This document shows positions 7,391 through 14,721 of a DNA stretch of 40,364 nt, one piece after another (the first letter of the stretch is position 1; every line of letters starts with the position of its first letter). Under the pieces are notes generated by a model, which was given only the letters and a program-made list of their open reading frames with translations, was not told the DNA's origin and searched no databases. The stretch covers positions 1-40,364 of the forward strand of contig JAISJO010000080.1 in NCBI GenBank assembly GCA_031261485.1. Reading direction: 5' to 3'. This DNA comes from Propionibacteriaceae bacterium. GTDB taxonomy: Bacteria > Actinomycetota > Actinomycetes > Propionibacteriales > Propionibacteriaceae. The translations under genes and the position numbers were made by a program.

Positions 7391-8617
7391 ATGGAACTTA
7401 AGCCCATCATCCCGAACCCGGGATCTGAGTTCAATCCTGACAACTTTGTGGGCAGGCAGGATGTCACGGAAGCGGCGAACAGAATGCTCGCAGTCGGCCA
7501 ACGCATTATCCTCAACGACCCTCGCAGAATGGGGAAGACCTTCTGGATCAAGACTTTTGCTGCCAGGCAGGGGCAGGCCAAGAAGTATCGAGTCGTGTTC
7601 ATCGACTATCAAGGAGCCAACTCGCTAGATGAGTTTCTGACGTACACGGTTCGGGCACTCGCGGCCTACCAGAGACTCCCAAAGAGGTTCCTCAAGCGAC
7701 TCAAAGGCTGGTTCGACAACGTCGAATTGGGCGCGTCGGGCGCGATCACGATCAAGAAGTCGATCCAACGGGCATCCAAGTCTTCGTTGGAACTGCTTGA
7801 GGAGCTCTTAAGACAGCTTGACAACGACGTGAAAGAGGACGATGGTGGGCCTCTCGTCATCGCCATGGACGAGGTCGCGGACGCAGTGCTAGAAATTGCC
7901 AAGCGGCAAACTCCCGAAGAAGCACACACCTTGTTGAAGAGGCTCCGTCATCTTCGCAACGAAACCAAACACTTGCGGTGGATCGTCTCTGGCTCGGTCG
8001 GCTTCCACCACGTGCTCTCTGTGTGTGGAGCCACGGAGGACGTGAACAACGACCTCGACCCACTGAAGTTCGGGCCGCTGAATGCGACGGACTCAGCCGA
8101 GCTTGCGCGAAGGCTGGCACTGGGGATAGACCGTCCCATCGGTGATGAGGCAGTTCAGACGGCAGTTAGGTTGACCAATGGAATCCCGTCACTGCTACAA
8201 AGCCTATTCGACCTGCTGCAGTTTGACTCAGAGGGTCAGGCCTCCGCAGGGACGGAGATCTCGGTGGCGGAGGTGAAGGAACGACTGAATGACTTCATTG
8301 AGGACCGAGACCAGAGCAGACACGTTTTGCACTACGTTTCGCGCATCGGGACCTATTACGGTGACAATGCCGCCCTTGCCCACCGGATTCTCGCCTGGGC
8401 AGCCACAACTCCCACCTGGCATTCAGTCGCAGACCTCGCGGCCACACTGAAGAAGCAACTCGGCAAGGCCTTTGATCACGAGCGCTTCCAGTCAACTCTC
8501 CTGAACCTTGTTGACGACCACTACTTGTTGATGCGTTTTCTTGACGGTGAACGCGATGTGATGTGGCGTTACGATATTCTGCGCGTCATCTACTTGCGTC
8601 ACAAAGTACAGGACTGA
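7391..8617 (+). CDS. AAA/STAND-like ATPase (COG1672-type), first gene of an ATPase pair
   Basis: A 408-residue predicted ATPase. It begins with an NPDNFVGRQDV box as in COG1672/STAND NTPases. The P-loop reads NDPRRMGKT (42-50), where Asn-Asp replaces the usual leading glycine. Walker B is LVIAMDE (155-161) and a sensor-like WIVSGSVG is near 200. The last 90 residues look like a winged helix. The start is the ATG at 7391 because GGAGG lies exactly 7 bases before it; the frame runs upstream through the 24-bp iterons, where it would encode an 8-residue repeat, but that is best read as regulatory DNA. The next ATPase starts 2 bases after this stop, so the two are translationally coupled. Function unknown; similar NTPases act in regulation, toxin control or phage defence. 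Confidence 0.8.
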   Translation: MELKPIIPNPGSEFNPDNFVGRQDVTEAANRMLAVGQRIILNDPRRMGKTFWIKTFAARQGQAKKYRVVFIDYQGANSLDEFLTYTVRALAAYQRLPKRFLKRLKGWFDNVELGASGAITIKKSIQRASKSSLELLEELLRQLDNDVKEDDGGPLVIAMDEVADAVLEIAKRQTPEEAHTLLKRLRHLRNETKHLRWIVSGSVGFHHVLSVCGATEDVNNDLDPLKFGPLNATDSAELARRLALGIDRPIGDEAVQTAVRLTNGIPSLLQSLFDLLQFDSEGQASAGTEISVAEVKERLNDFIEDRDQSRHVLHYVSRIGTYYGDNAALAHRILAWAATTPTWHSVADLAATLKKQLGKAFDHERFQSTLLNLVDDHYLLMRFLDGERDVMWRYDILRVIYLRHKVQD

Positions 8618-8619
8618 CC

Positions 8620-11196
8620 ATGACACGAATCTCTCGCTTTACCCCCTGGCTCACGCCTGAAGACAAGCTGGAAGCGATCTTTGTTGCGCGCGAATCAATC
8701 CTCGACGCCATCGTTTCCCGAGCCACCCAGGCAGCCGAGTCCGGGTCCCGCAACCACACCTTGGTGGTGGGACCTCGCGGTTCTGGAAAGACTCATCTGA
8801 CAGCCTTGGCGTATTACCGGATCACAGCGCTCGTCGCCGAAGGAACGCGCCTGGTGATGGCTCGTCTCCCAGAAGACCCCTTCACCATCGCGTCCTACGC
8901 TCATTTGCTGGCAGCCATCGCGGCAGCAGCGCAGCCTGGAGTCGACGTCAAGAGGGATGCAGATGTCCTCGAACGCCACCTTGATCACGTGGCCGCAGCA
9001 GGCGGTCCGATTGTGGTCTTTCTTGAGAACCTGGACGAGGTCTTCGGCCAGATCGGGGTGGACGGACAACGCAAGCTGCGACACTATCTCCAGACCTCGA
9101 ACGCCTTGTTGTTGCTGGCGACCACGCCAATTCTGGATCGCAGTCTCAACGAGCAGACAAGCCCCTTCTACGGCTTCTTCTCCGTCATCGCGTTGCAGGA
9201 ATTCTCTGCATCTCAGGCACAAGAGATGCTTGTGAAAATGGCCGAAGCCCAAGGTGACGCCGAGTTTGCCAGCGAGCTGGCCAGCGACGCCTCTCATAAG
9301 CGAATTGACGTGGTGCGCCACTTGGCTGGCAGTCAGCCTCGCCTGTGGTCCACCTTCTACGACGTCATGACCCCCGAGAACATCAACCGAGTCGCTGATA
9401 TCCTCTTCGCCAGCTTCGACGACCTGACACCGTACTATCGAGACCGACTCATGTCGCTGTCGCCGAAGCAACGCCTCCTTATCGCAGAGCTTGCCGACAC
9501 CGACCATGCGCTTCACGTTCAAGAACTATCCGCGCGAACAGATATCCCTCAGAGGAGCGTTGCTGCACGACTTGCCGAACTCAAGGAATCCAAGTGGGTG
9601 ACTGTCGTGACAACTCCGTGGGACCACCTTCTGGATGGCCGCAAGACCTACTACGAGCTGGCGGAGCCTCTGACTCGCTTGGCCTTTCAGGTCAAGGACT
9701 CGATCAACAAGCCCATCAGCCTCATCGTCAAGTTCCTCTCGGTTTGGCTTGACCCGGCAGACCTCAAGACTTGGACTGGGAGCGACATGGCCGCGCAGTA
9801 CGTCGCGGAAGTCCAGTCCGCCATGGGCGATGATGCGGCACTCCATCTGACTCGCCGACTCTCCCGACTTGCAGACTGCGATGCTGATGACGAGGCACTC
9901 CTTGGCCAGGCCGACGACGCTGTTTCCGAACTCCAAAGGGGCAATGCCGACAAGATCATGCTGCTGCCGACCAGCATCCGACAGGCACTTGAGGACCGAT
10001 TCGCAGAGTTGCCCGACCCCGATGAAGCGGCACTTGCCGTGCGCGTTGAACTCCACGAGGCAGCCCTGGGATACATGGCGTGGGTGCCACGTGAGCCGAA
10101 CTCTTCGCAGTGGATCGAGCGGGCTGAGAACCTGGCTGCGAATGCCAAAGACCCCGATGAGGCGTTGCGTCTCTTGGTCAACTGGCTGAGCAGAAGCTGG
10201 CGTTTCGAACAGGCGAAATCTATCCTCCCACTGATCAAAGACCCGGTGTTCTCGATAGATGCCGCCAATGCCTTGGCCGTTGGCTACGCAGAGGGCGGGC
10301 GTCTTGCAGAGGCGACAGACCTCACGCGGGCCTCCCTGGTCGACGCCATGCAGATTCTTGGAAACGACCACCCCCTCACGCTCACCGCCCGAAATAGCCT
10401 CGCCTCGTGGCTAGGTGAGTCAGGGCAGAACACGGAAGCCATCAAACAGTTCCAGACACTACTCGAAGACCAGGTACGTGTCCACGGACCAGACCACCTG
10501 AACACACTCATCACCCGCAACAACCTGGCCTCGTGGCTAGGTGAGTCAGGGCAGACCGCAGAAGCCATCAAACAGTTCCAGACACTACTCGAAGACCAAC
10601 AACGCATCCTCGGAAACGACCACCCCGACACACTCAACACCCGCAACAATCTCGCCTCCTGGCTAGGTGAGTCAGGGCAGACCGCAGAAGCCATCGAACA
10701 ATTCCAGACACTACTCGAAGACCAGCAACGCATCCTCGGACCAGACCACCCCGACACACTCAACACCCGCAACAATCTCGCCTGGTGGCTATCTGAGACA
10801 GGGCAGACCGCAGAAGCCATAAAACAGTTCCTGACACTACTCGAAGACCAGCTGCGTGTCCTTGGAAACGACCACCCGCACACACTCACCACCCGCAACA
10901 ATCTCGCCTGGTGGCTAGGTCAGTCAGGGCGCACCGCTGAAGCCATCAAACAATTCCAGACACTACTCGAAGACAAGCAACGCATTCTCGGAAACGATCA
11001 CCCCAGCACACTCACCATCCGCAGCAACATCGCCTTCTTGCTAGGTGAGACAGGACAGACCGCAGAAGCCATCAAACAATTCCAGACACTACTCGAAGAC
11101 CAACAACGGGTCCTCGGAAACGACCACCCCCACACACTCATCACCCGCAACAACCTCGCCCGATTGTTGTCAGACTCGAATCATCCCGCGAAGTGA
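8620..11196 (+). CDS. P-loop NTPase with winged helix and C-terminal TPR repeats
   Basis: An 858-residue multidomain protein. An AAA-like NTPase carries Walker A GPRGSGKT (51-58), Walker B IVVFLENLDE (131-140) and a sensor-1-like ALLLLATTP (162-170). It is followed by a winged helix (about 281-350, SPKQRLLIAEL then QELSARTDIP), an alpha-helical linker, and from about residue 580 a kinesin-light-chain-like TPR tail of six full and one partial 42-residue repeats (pattern NDHPxTLxTRNNLAxWLGExGQTAEAIKQF). This is the layout of STAND signalling NTPases: C-terminal repeats sense a ligand and the NTPase switches. Here no N-terminal effector domain is present, so the effector could be the winged helix or the partner ATPase (inference). 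AGGA lies 6 bases before the ATG. Ends 17 bases from the convergent tetR. Confidence 0.82.
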   Translation: MTRISRFTPWLTPEDKLEAIFVARESILDAIVSRATQAAESGSRNHTLVVGPRGSGKTHLTALAYYRITALVAEGTRLVMARLPEDPFTIASYAHLLAAIAAAAQPGVDVKRDADVLERHLDHVAAAGGPIVVFLENLDEVFGQIGVDGQRKLRHYLQTSNALLLLATTPILDRSLNEQTSPFYGFFSVIALQEFSASQAQEMLVKMAEAQGDAEFASELASDASHKRIDVVRHLAGSQPRLWSTFYDVMTPENINRVADILFASFDDLTPYYRDRLMSLSPKQRLLIAELADTDHALHVQELSARTDIPQRSVAARLAELKESKWVTVVTTPWDHLLDGRKTYYELAEPLTRLAFQVKDSINKPISLIVKFLSVWLDPADLKTWTGSDMAAQYVAEVQSAMGDDAALHLTRRLSRLADCDADDEALLGQADDAVSELQRGNADKIMLLPTSIRQALEDRFAELPDPDEAALAVRVELHEAALGYMAWVPREPNSSQWIERAENLAANAKDPDEALRLLVNWLSRSWRFEQAKSILPLIKDPVFSIDAANALAVGYAEGGRLAEATDLTRASLVDAMQILGNDHPLTLTARNSLASWLGESGQNTEAIKQFQTLLEDQVRVHGPDHLNTLITRNNLASWLGESGQTAEAIKQFQTLLEDQQRILGNDHPDTLNTRNNLASWLGESGQTAEAIEQFQTLLEDQQRILGPDHPDTLNTRNNLAWWLSETGQTAEAIKQFLTLLEDQLRVLGNDHPHTLTTRNNLAWWLGQSGRTAEAIKQFQTLLEDKQRILGNDHPSTLTIRSNIAFLLGETGQTAEAIKQFQTLLEDQQRVLGNDHPHTLITRNNLARLLSDSNHPAK
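10360..11196 (+). repeat. 126-bp tandem DNA repeats encoding the TPR tail
   Basis: Equivalent sites (GGAAACGACCAC or GGACCAGACCAC) occur at 10360, 10486, 10612, 10738, 10864, 10990 and 11116, exactly 126 bases apart. Long blocks such as CAGACACTACTCGAAGACCA are nearly identical at the DNA level including silent positions. That points to recent amplification or homogenisation, so copy number is likely to vary between strains. Confidence 0.92.
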
Positions 11197-11213
11197 AGCG
11201 GAGCTACCGAAAC

Positions 11214-11822
11214 CTACTCCACACCTCGCCGTAGGACATCGATGACGCCTTTGAGGTGTTGCTCCACGCCGGACAGGGACATGCGCTCTGTCAGGTTCTG
11301 GAAGATGAAGACATCGGTCATGAAATGTGTGCATAGGTCGGCGACGATGTTGGCGTCCACGTCTTTGCGGATGCGATCATTGTCTTGGTCGTAGGCTATG
11401 CCGATGAGAAAGGTGTCGCGGTAGCGCCTCTGCACAGAGTGGATGAGGCTCACCGAGACACCGCGCGCATGGGAGTACATGATCTTACCCAGGTCGATGT
11501 GCGCCGGATGCTGCAAAAGATAGCGCGAATCGCGCAGGTAGAACTCCCCGAAGAAGTTCAGAAAAGGGCTCGTCTTGTAAAACTCGTAAGCAGGCTCCAC
11601 GTACTGTCGCCTCTGCTCGCGCAGAGTCTCGAAGACGTAGACGTACAGGTCGTCTTTCGTGTCAAAGTACTGATAGATCGACCCTCGGGGAATGCCCGCC
11701 GCCTTCACAATGTTCGACAGCACTGCCTCTTCGACGTTGCGCTGGCTGAACTCTGCGATGGCGGCGTTCAAAACCCGTTCCTGCTTTTCACTGGGCAGGT
11801 TAAGAAATGTTTGAGTGGGCAT
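11214..11822 (-). CDS. TetR family transcriptional regulator
   Basis: A 202-residue TetR-type repressor: N-terminal helix-turn-helix (about residues 34-53, ending in GIPRGSIYQYFDTKDDLY, the classic TetR signature) and a divergent C-terminal ligand-binding and dimerisation domain. The ATG overlaps the stop of the upstream maoC-like gene by one base (TGATG), so both are cotranscribed from the promoter at 12275-12303. That promoter contains TGACA-N4-TGTCA, a half-site spacing normal for TetR dimers. Three more copies control the liv/thiolase divergent promoter 9 kb away. The simplest reading is that this protein represses itself and that locus and is released by an acyl-CoA or acid inducer (inference). 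Confidence 0.9.
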   Translation of the reverse strand: MPTQTFLNLPSEKQERVLNAAIAEFSQRNVEEAVLSNIVKAAGIPRGSIYQYFDTKDDLYVYVFETLREQRRQYVEPAYEFYKTSPFLNFFGEFYLRDSRYLLQHPAHIDLGKIMYSHARGVSVSLIHSVQRRYRDTFLIGIAYDQDNDRIRKDVDANIVADLCTHFMTDVFIFQNLTERMSLSGVEQHLKGVIDVLRRGVE

Positions 11823-12238
11823 CAGACCGCAGGGCGGCGGGGCGGAAGCAGCACAGCCTCGCCCTTGATGACAACAGTTCCATCTTGTTTGGTGGCCACT
11901 GTGTCGAACTTGACGCGACCCTTCTCAAGTTTCTCCGAGACAGTCACGGTGGCTGTCACAGTGTCGCCCAGCAGCACCGGAGCGGTGAAGTTGAGCGACT
12001 GGGAGATGTAGATAGAGCCTTCGCCAGGAATCCTGGTCCCGAACACGGTCGAGAACAGAGAACCGGAGAGCATGCCGTGGGCGATTCGCGTCTTGAAGGG
12101 CGTGGTCTCGCAGTAGGGCTGATTGATGTGGGCCGGATTGAAGTCGCCCGTTATCCCCGCGAAGGAGTAAACGTCGGTCTCAGAAATGGTCTTGGTGAAT
12201 GAAGCGGTGTCGCCAACGTTCAGTTCGTCGTAGTACAT
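11822..12238 (-). CDS. MaoC/PhaJ-type (R)-specific enoyl-CoA hydratase
   Basis: A 138-residue hot-dog-fold protein of the MaoC dehydratase family. The hydratase-2 motif is complete: Asp32 and His37 in GDFNPAHI, followed by IAHGMLSGSLFS. This single-domain length fits (R)-enoyl-CoA hydratases that add water to trans-2-enoyl-CoA. AAAGGAG lies 5-6 bases before the ATG. It heads a two-gene operon with tetR. Because its operator is shared with the thiolase/CoA-transferase/Liv locus, it probably acts in the same acyl-CoA pathway (inference). Confidence 0.88.
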   Translation of the reverse strand: MYYDELNVGDTASFTKTISETDVYSFAGITGDFNPAHINQPYCETTPFKTRIAHGMLSGSLFSTVFGTRIPGEGSIYISQSLNFTAPVLLGDTVTATVTVSEKLEKGRVKFDTVATKQDGTVVIKGEAVLLPPRRPAV

Positions 12239-12274
12239 GGGGTCTCCTTTGTCCTTGTCTCATGTCTTGCCTAC

Positions 12275-12303
12275 AGGCTAGTCAAGTATGACACGGTTGT
12301 CAA
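12275..12303 (-). promoter_or_regulatory. maoC-tetR promoter with TetR-type operator
   Basis: Minus strand: -35 TTGACA (12303-12298), 17-base spacer, -10 TAGCCT (12280-12275), the same hexamers and spacing as the liv promoter at 2767-2795. The operator TGACA-CGGT-TGTCA (12289-12302, plus-strand reading) overlaps the -35. Bases 12304-12447 towards ribF hold nothing I can assign. Confidence 0.72.
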
Positions 12304-12447
12304 CACCTTTATCCAGCATTTGGATGGGGTCTGACAAGGTATTTCGCTTCTGGGTATCCGAAAACTGGTCGAAAGTCGGTCGATATTGTCATCGTGGGAT
12401 GGCCTCCATGGGACAACGCGCGAGCCACAGACGTGCTCAAATGTGGA

Positions 12448-13377
12448 TTAGGCGCGCTCGTCCAGAATCGCCAGAGCCCGCTCAACGTCCCTGGTCATCT
12501 GGGCGATGAGGTCCTCCTTGGAGGCAAAGGTCAACTGGCCGCGCAGTCGGGCGACGAAGTCCACGCCGACGCGCACGCCATAGAGTTTGAGGTCGGTCTC
12601 GTTGATAGCGTACGACTCGACGCGGCGCTGCACACCAGAGAAGGTGGGATTGGTCCCCACTGAGATGGCAGCAGGCCAGCGCTGGTCGTCGCCTTGGTTG
12701 AGCCATCCTGCGTACACGCCGTCAGCGGGACAGGCGAACGTCGAAGGGACGGACATGTTCGCGGTGGGAAATCCCAAGGTTCGGCCCCGCTGGTCGCCGA
12801 GGATGACCAAGCCTGAGTAACGGAACGGACGACCCAACAGCCTGGTGGCGAGGGCGATGTCACCGTCGGTCACGGCATCACGCACCCGCGAGGAGGAGAC
12901 TGGACCATCGTCCATGAGCATGGACAGGACTTGAACTGGCACGCCCGAAAGCTCTGCCAAGTCGCGCCCGTCCGCACCCGCGCCACGAGCGAAGCGGAAG
13001 TTCTCCCCCACCACGATGGCGTCAGGGCTCAAGGGGGTAATGACTCTCTCGATGAAGGTCAGCGCGTCCCAGGCGGACACCTCCGAAGTGAACTCCACGA
13101 TGGACACGTCGTCGGCTCCAGCGTCGTGGAGCAGACGGATTCTGTCAGTGATACCTGTCAGGAGTGCCGGAGCTTTGTCCGCATGCAGGACTGCGATCGG
13201 ATGGGGCCAGAAAGTGACAGCAATGACCGTGCCGTCCTCCCCTGCCATGCCCCGCGCAGCGTCGATAATGGCTCGGTGGCCGCGATGGACGCCGTCAAAG
13301 TTCCCGATGGCGATGGCACGTCTGGCTGTAGTCACGAGTCCCCCTTTGGCCGCCTGGACTGTTGAGGTGTCATTCAT
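12448..13377 (-). CDS. ribF: Bifunctional riboflavin kinase / FAD synthetase
   Basis: A 309-residue enzyme that phosphorylates riboflavin to FMN and adenylates FMN to FAD. The N-terminal adenylyltransferase has GNFDGVHRGH (25-34) and VSSSRVR (160-166). The C-terminal kinase has TLGFPTAN (200-207) and DGVYAGW near 220. The open frame extends 71 codons upstream inside truB, but the true start is the ATG at 13377: GGAGGCGGAT precedes it and the first 8 bases (ATGAATGA) overlap the end of truB. Last gene of infB-rbfA-truB-ribF, a common bacterial order. Confidence 0.95.
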   Translation of the reverse strand: MNDTSTVQAAKGGLVTTARRAIAIGNFDGVHRGHRAIIDAARGMAGEDGTVIAVTFWPHPIAVLHADKAPALLTGITDRIRLLHDAGADDVSIVEFTSEVSAWDALTFIERVITPLSPDAIVVGENFRFARGAGADGRDLAELSGVPVQVLSMLMDDGPVSSSRVRDAVTDGDIALATRLLGRPFRYSGLVILGDQRGRTLGFPTANMSVPSTFACPADGVYAGWLNQGDDQRWPAAISVGTNPTFSGVQRRVESYAINETDLKLYGVRVGVDFVARLRGQLTFASKEDLIAQMTRDVERALAILDERA

Positions 13378-14299
13378 ATCCGCCTCCCATGAACACCGCC
13401 ACTGGCCGGGCAAGGTCTGCGTCTGGGCGGTAAAGAGCGAGTAAGCGCCCGTCAGGGCCAAGAATGGCTGTGGGGTCTCCTGACAGTGGGACCCGGATGG
13501 CCTTGCCGTGGCTGATGTCCACCGCCATGGCCTCATCAACCTCCACCGTGGGGAAGACCTGGGACGCGACATGGGTTGTTTCCAGCACATTGCCGGGACC
13601 GAGGAGGTCGAGCGTCACTGCCTCATGTACATCGAAGGCGCCCACACGTGTGCGTCGAAGGGCCGTCAAATGGCCGCCCACCCCCAAGTCCTGGCCCACG
13701 TCACGGGCCAGCGCGCGGATGTACGTCCCTGTCGAGCAATCCACAATCACATCAAGGTCGAGAAAGGCCCCATCTTGATGGACATCGAGCACATCGAACC
13801 GGGTGACGTTCACTGTGCGCGCCTTGAGTCTTACCTCTTGCCCGGCACGCACCATGTCGTAAGCCCGCCGCCCGTCCACCTTGATGGCTGACACGGAACT
13901 AGGAACCTGCTCGATTGTTCCGACGTAGGCGCACATCGCCGTTGCCACGGCGTCAGAGCTCAGTCCTGTGGCGTCGACGACTTCACCCAAGGGTTCGCCT
14001 TCGGCGTCATCAGTCGTGGTCGAAGACCCAAGTCGAATCGTCGCTTCGTACTGCTTGCCCTTGCCAGCGATGTATCCCAAGAGTCTGGTCGCGTGACCGA
14101 TGCCGACCACTAGTACTCCTGTGGCCATCGGGTCAAGGGTGCCAGCATGCCCAGCCTTACGCACGCCCAGAATCCGCTTGACGCGGGACACCACCTGTTG
14201 AGAAGTCATGCCCATGGGCTTGTCGATGACGACGAACCCGTTGACTGCCGAACTCTTAGCTCGGGTCTCAGACACAACCGGTAATGGAGCTTCGCTCAC
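13370..14299 (-). CDS. truB: tRNA pseudouridine-55 synthase
   Basis: A 309-residue enzyme that makes pseudouridine 55 in the T-loop of tRNAs. The catalytic aspartate is Asp56 in GHAGTLDPMATG. Also seen are GFVVIDKPMGMTSQ (21-34), the KQYEA region, and the C-terminal RTRVGAF. Start is a GTG whose GTGA overlaps the stop of rbfA (14296-14299). The C-terminal 70 residues form the extra domain usual in actinobacterial TruB. Confidence 0.95.
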   Translation of the reverse strand: MSEAPLPVVSETRAKSSAVNGFVVIDKPMGMTSQQVVSRVKRILGVRKAGHAGTLDPMATGVLVVGIGHATRLLGYIAGKGKQYEATIRLGSSTTTDDAEGEPLGEVVDATGLSSDAVATAMCAYVGTIEQVPSSVSAIKVDGRRAYDMVRAGQEVRLKARTVNVTRFDVLDVHQDGAFLDLDVIVDCSTGTYIRALARDVGQDLGVGGHLTALRRTRVGAFDVHEAVTLDLLGPGNVLETTHVASQVFPTVEVDEAMAVDISHGKAIRVPLSGDPTAILGPDGRLLALYRPDADLARPVAVFMGGGYE

Positions 14300-14721
14300 T
14301 CCTCTTCCTCGTCATGCTTGTAGGGGTCCTCGTCGCCGGCGTAATCCGCGCCCTGCGAAAGCGCCGCGATCTCGGCGTCAGCAGCCTTCACCGAGGACAA
14401 GAGCTCCTCGAAAGCTGCAGACGATTCCGGCAAGGCGTCGGGGATGAACTCCAGGGTGGGTGTGAATCGCATCGGGACCTTGCGGGCGATGGCCGAACGG
14501 ATTTGGCCTTTCGCTGCTTCCAACCCTTCGGCCGTCTGCGCGCGCGCCTCGTCGTCACCTAGAACCGTGTAGAAGATCTGAGACTCATGCCAGTCCTTGG
14601 ACAGACGCACATCGGTGATGGTGAGGAAGCCCAATCGAGGGTCCTGTATGCGCTTCGAAATCATCTCAGCCGCAACGAGCTTGATCTGCTCGGCGACCTT
14701 GAGTGCCGATTGACTAGCCAT
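14296..14721 (-). CDS. rbfA: 30S ribosome-binding factor RbfA
   Basis: A 141-residue KH-fold ribosome maturation factor needed for 16S rRNA 5' end processing and late 30S assembly. Typical RbfA features: an early helix KVAEQIKLVAAEMISKRIQDPRLGFLTITDVRLS and then RKVPMRFTPTLEFIPD near residues 80-95. The C-terminus is an acidic tail (DPYKHDEEEE), common in actinobacteria. The ATG overlaps the infB stop by one base (TAATG). Confidence 0.95.
   Translation of the reverse strand: MASQSALKVAEQIKLVAAEMISKRIQDPRLGFLTITDVRLSKDWHESQIFYTVLGDDEARAQTAEGLEAAKGQIRSAIARKVPMRFTPTLEFIPDALPESSAAFEELLSSVKAADAEIAALSQGADYAGDEDPYKHDEEEE

Noticed and set aside
9526-10371. A 281-codon minus-strand frame within the TPR NTPase gene
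   Set aside because: Antisense shadow; no motif, and the plus-strand gene is continuous.
10360-11196. CRISPR-like or non-coding satellite repeat
   Set aside because: The 126-base period is in frame and encodes a standard 42-residue TPR unit.
13377-13590. Long N-terminal extension of RibF
   Set aside because: These codons lie inside truB in another frame and show no similarity to RibF; the internal ATG has a good ribosome site.
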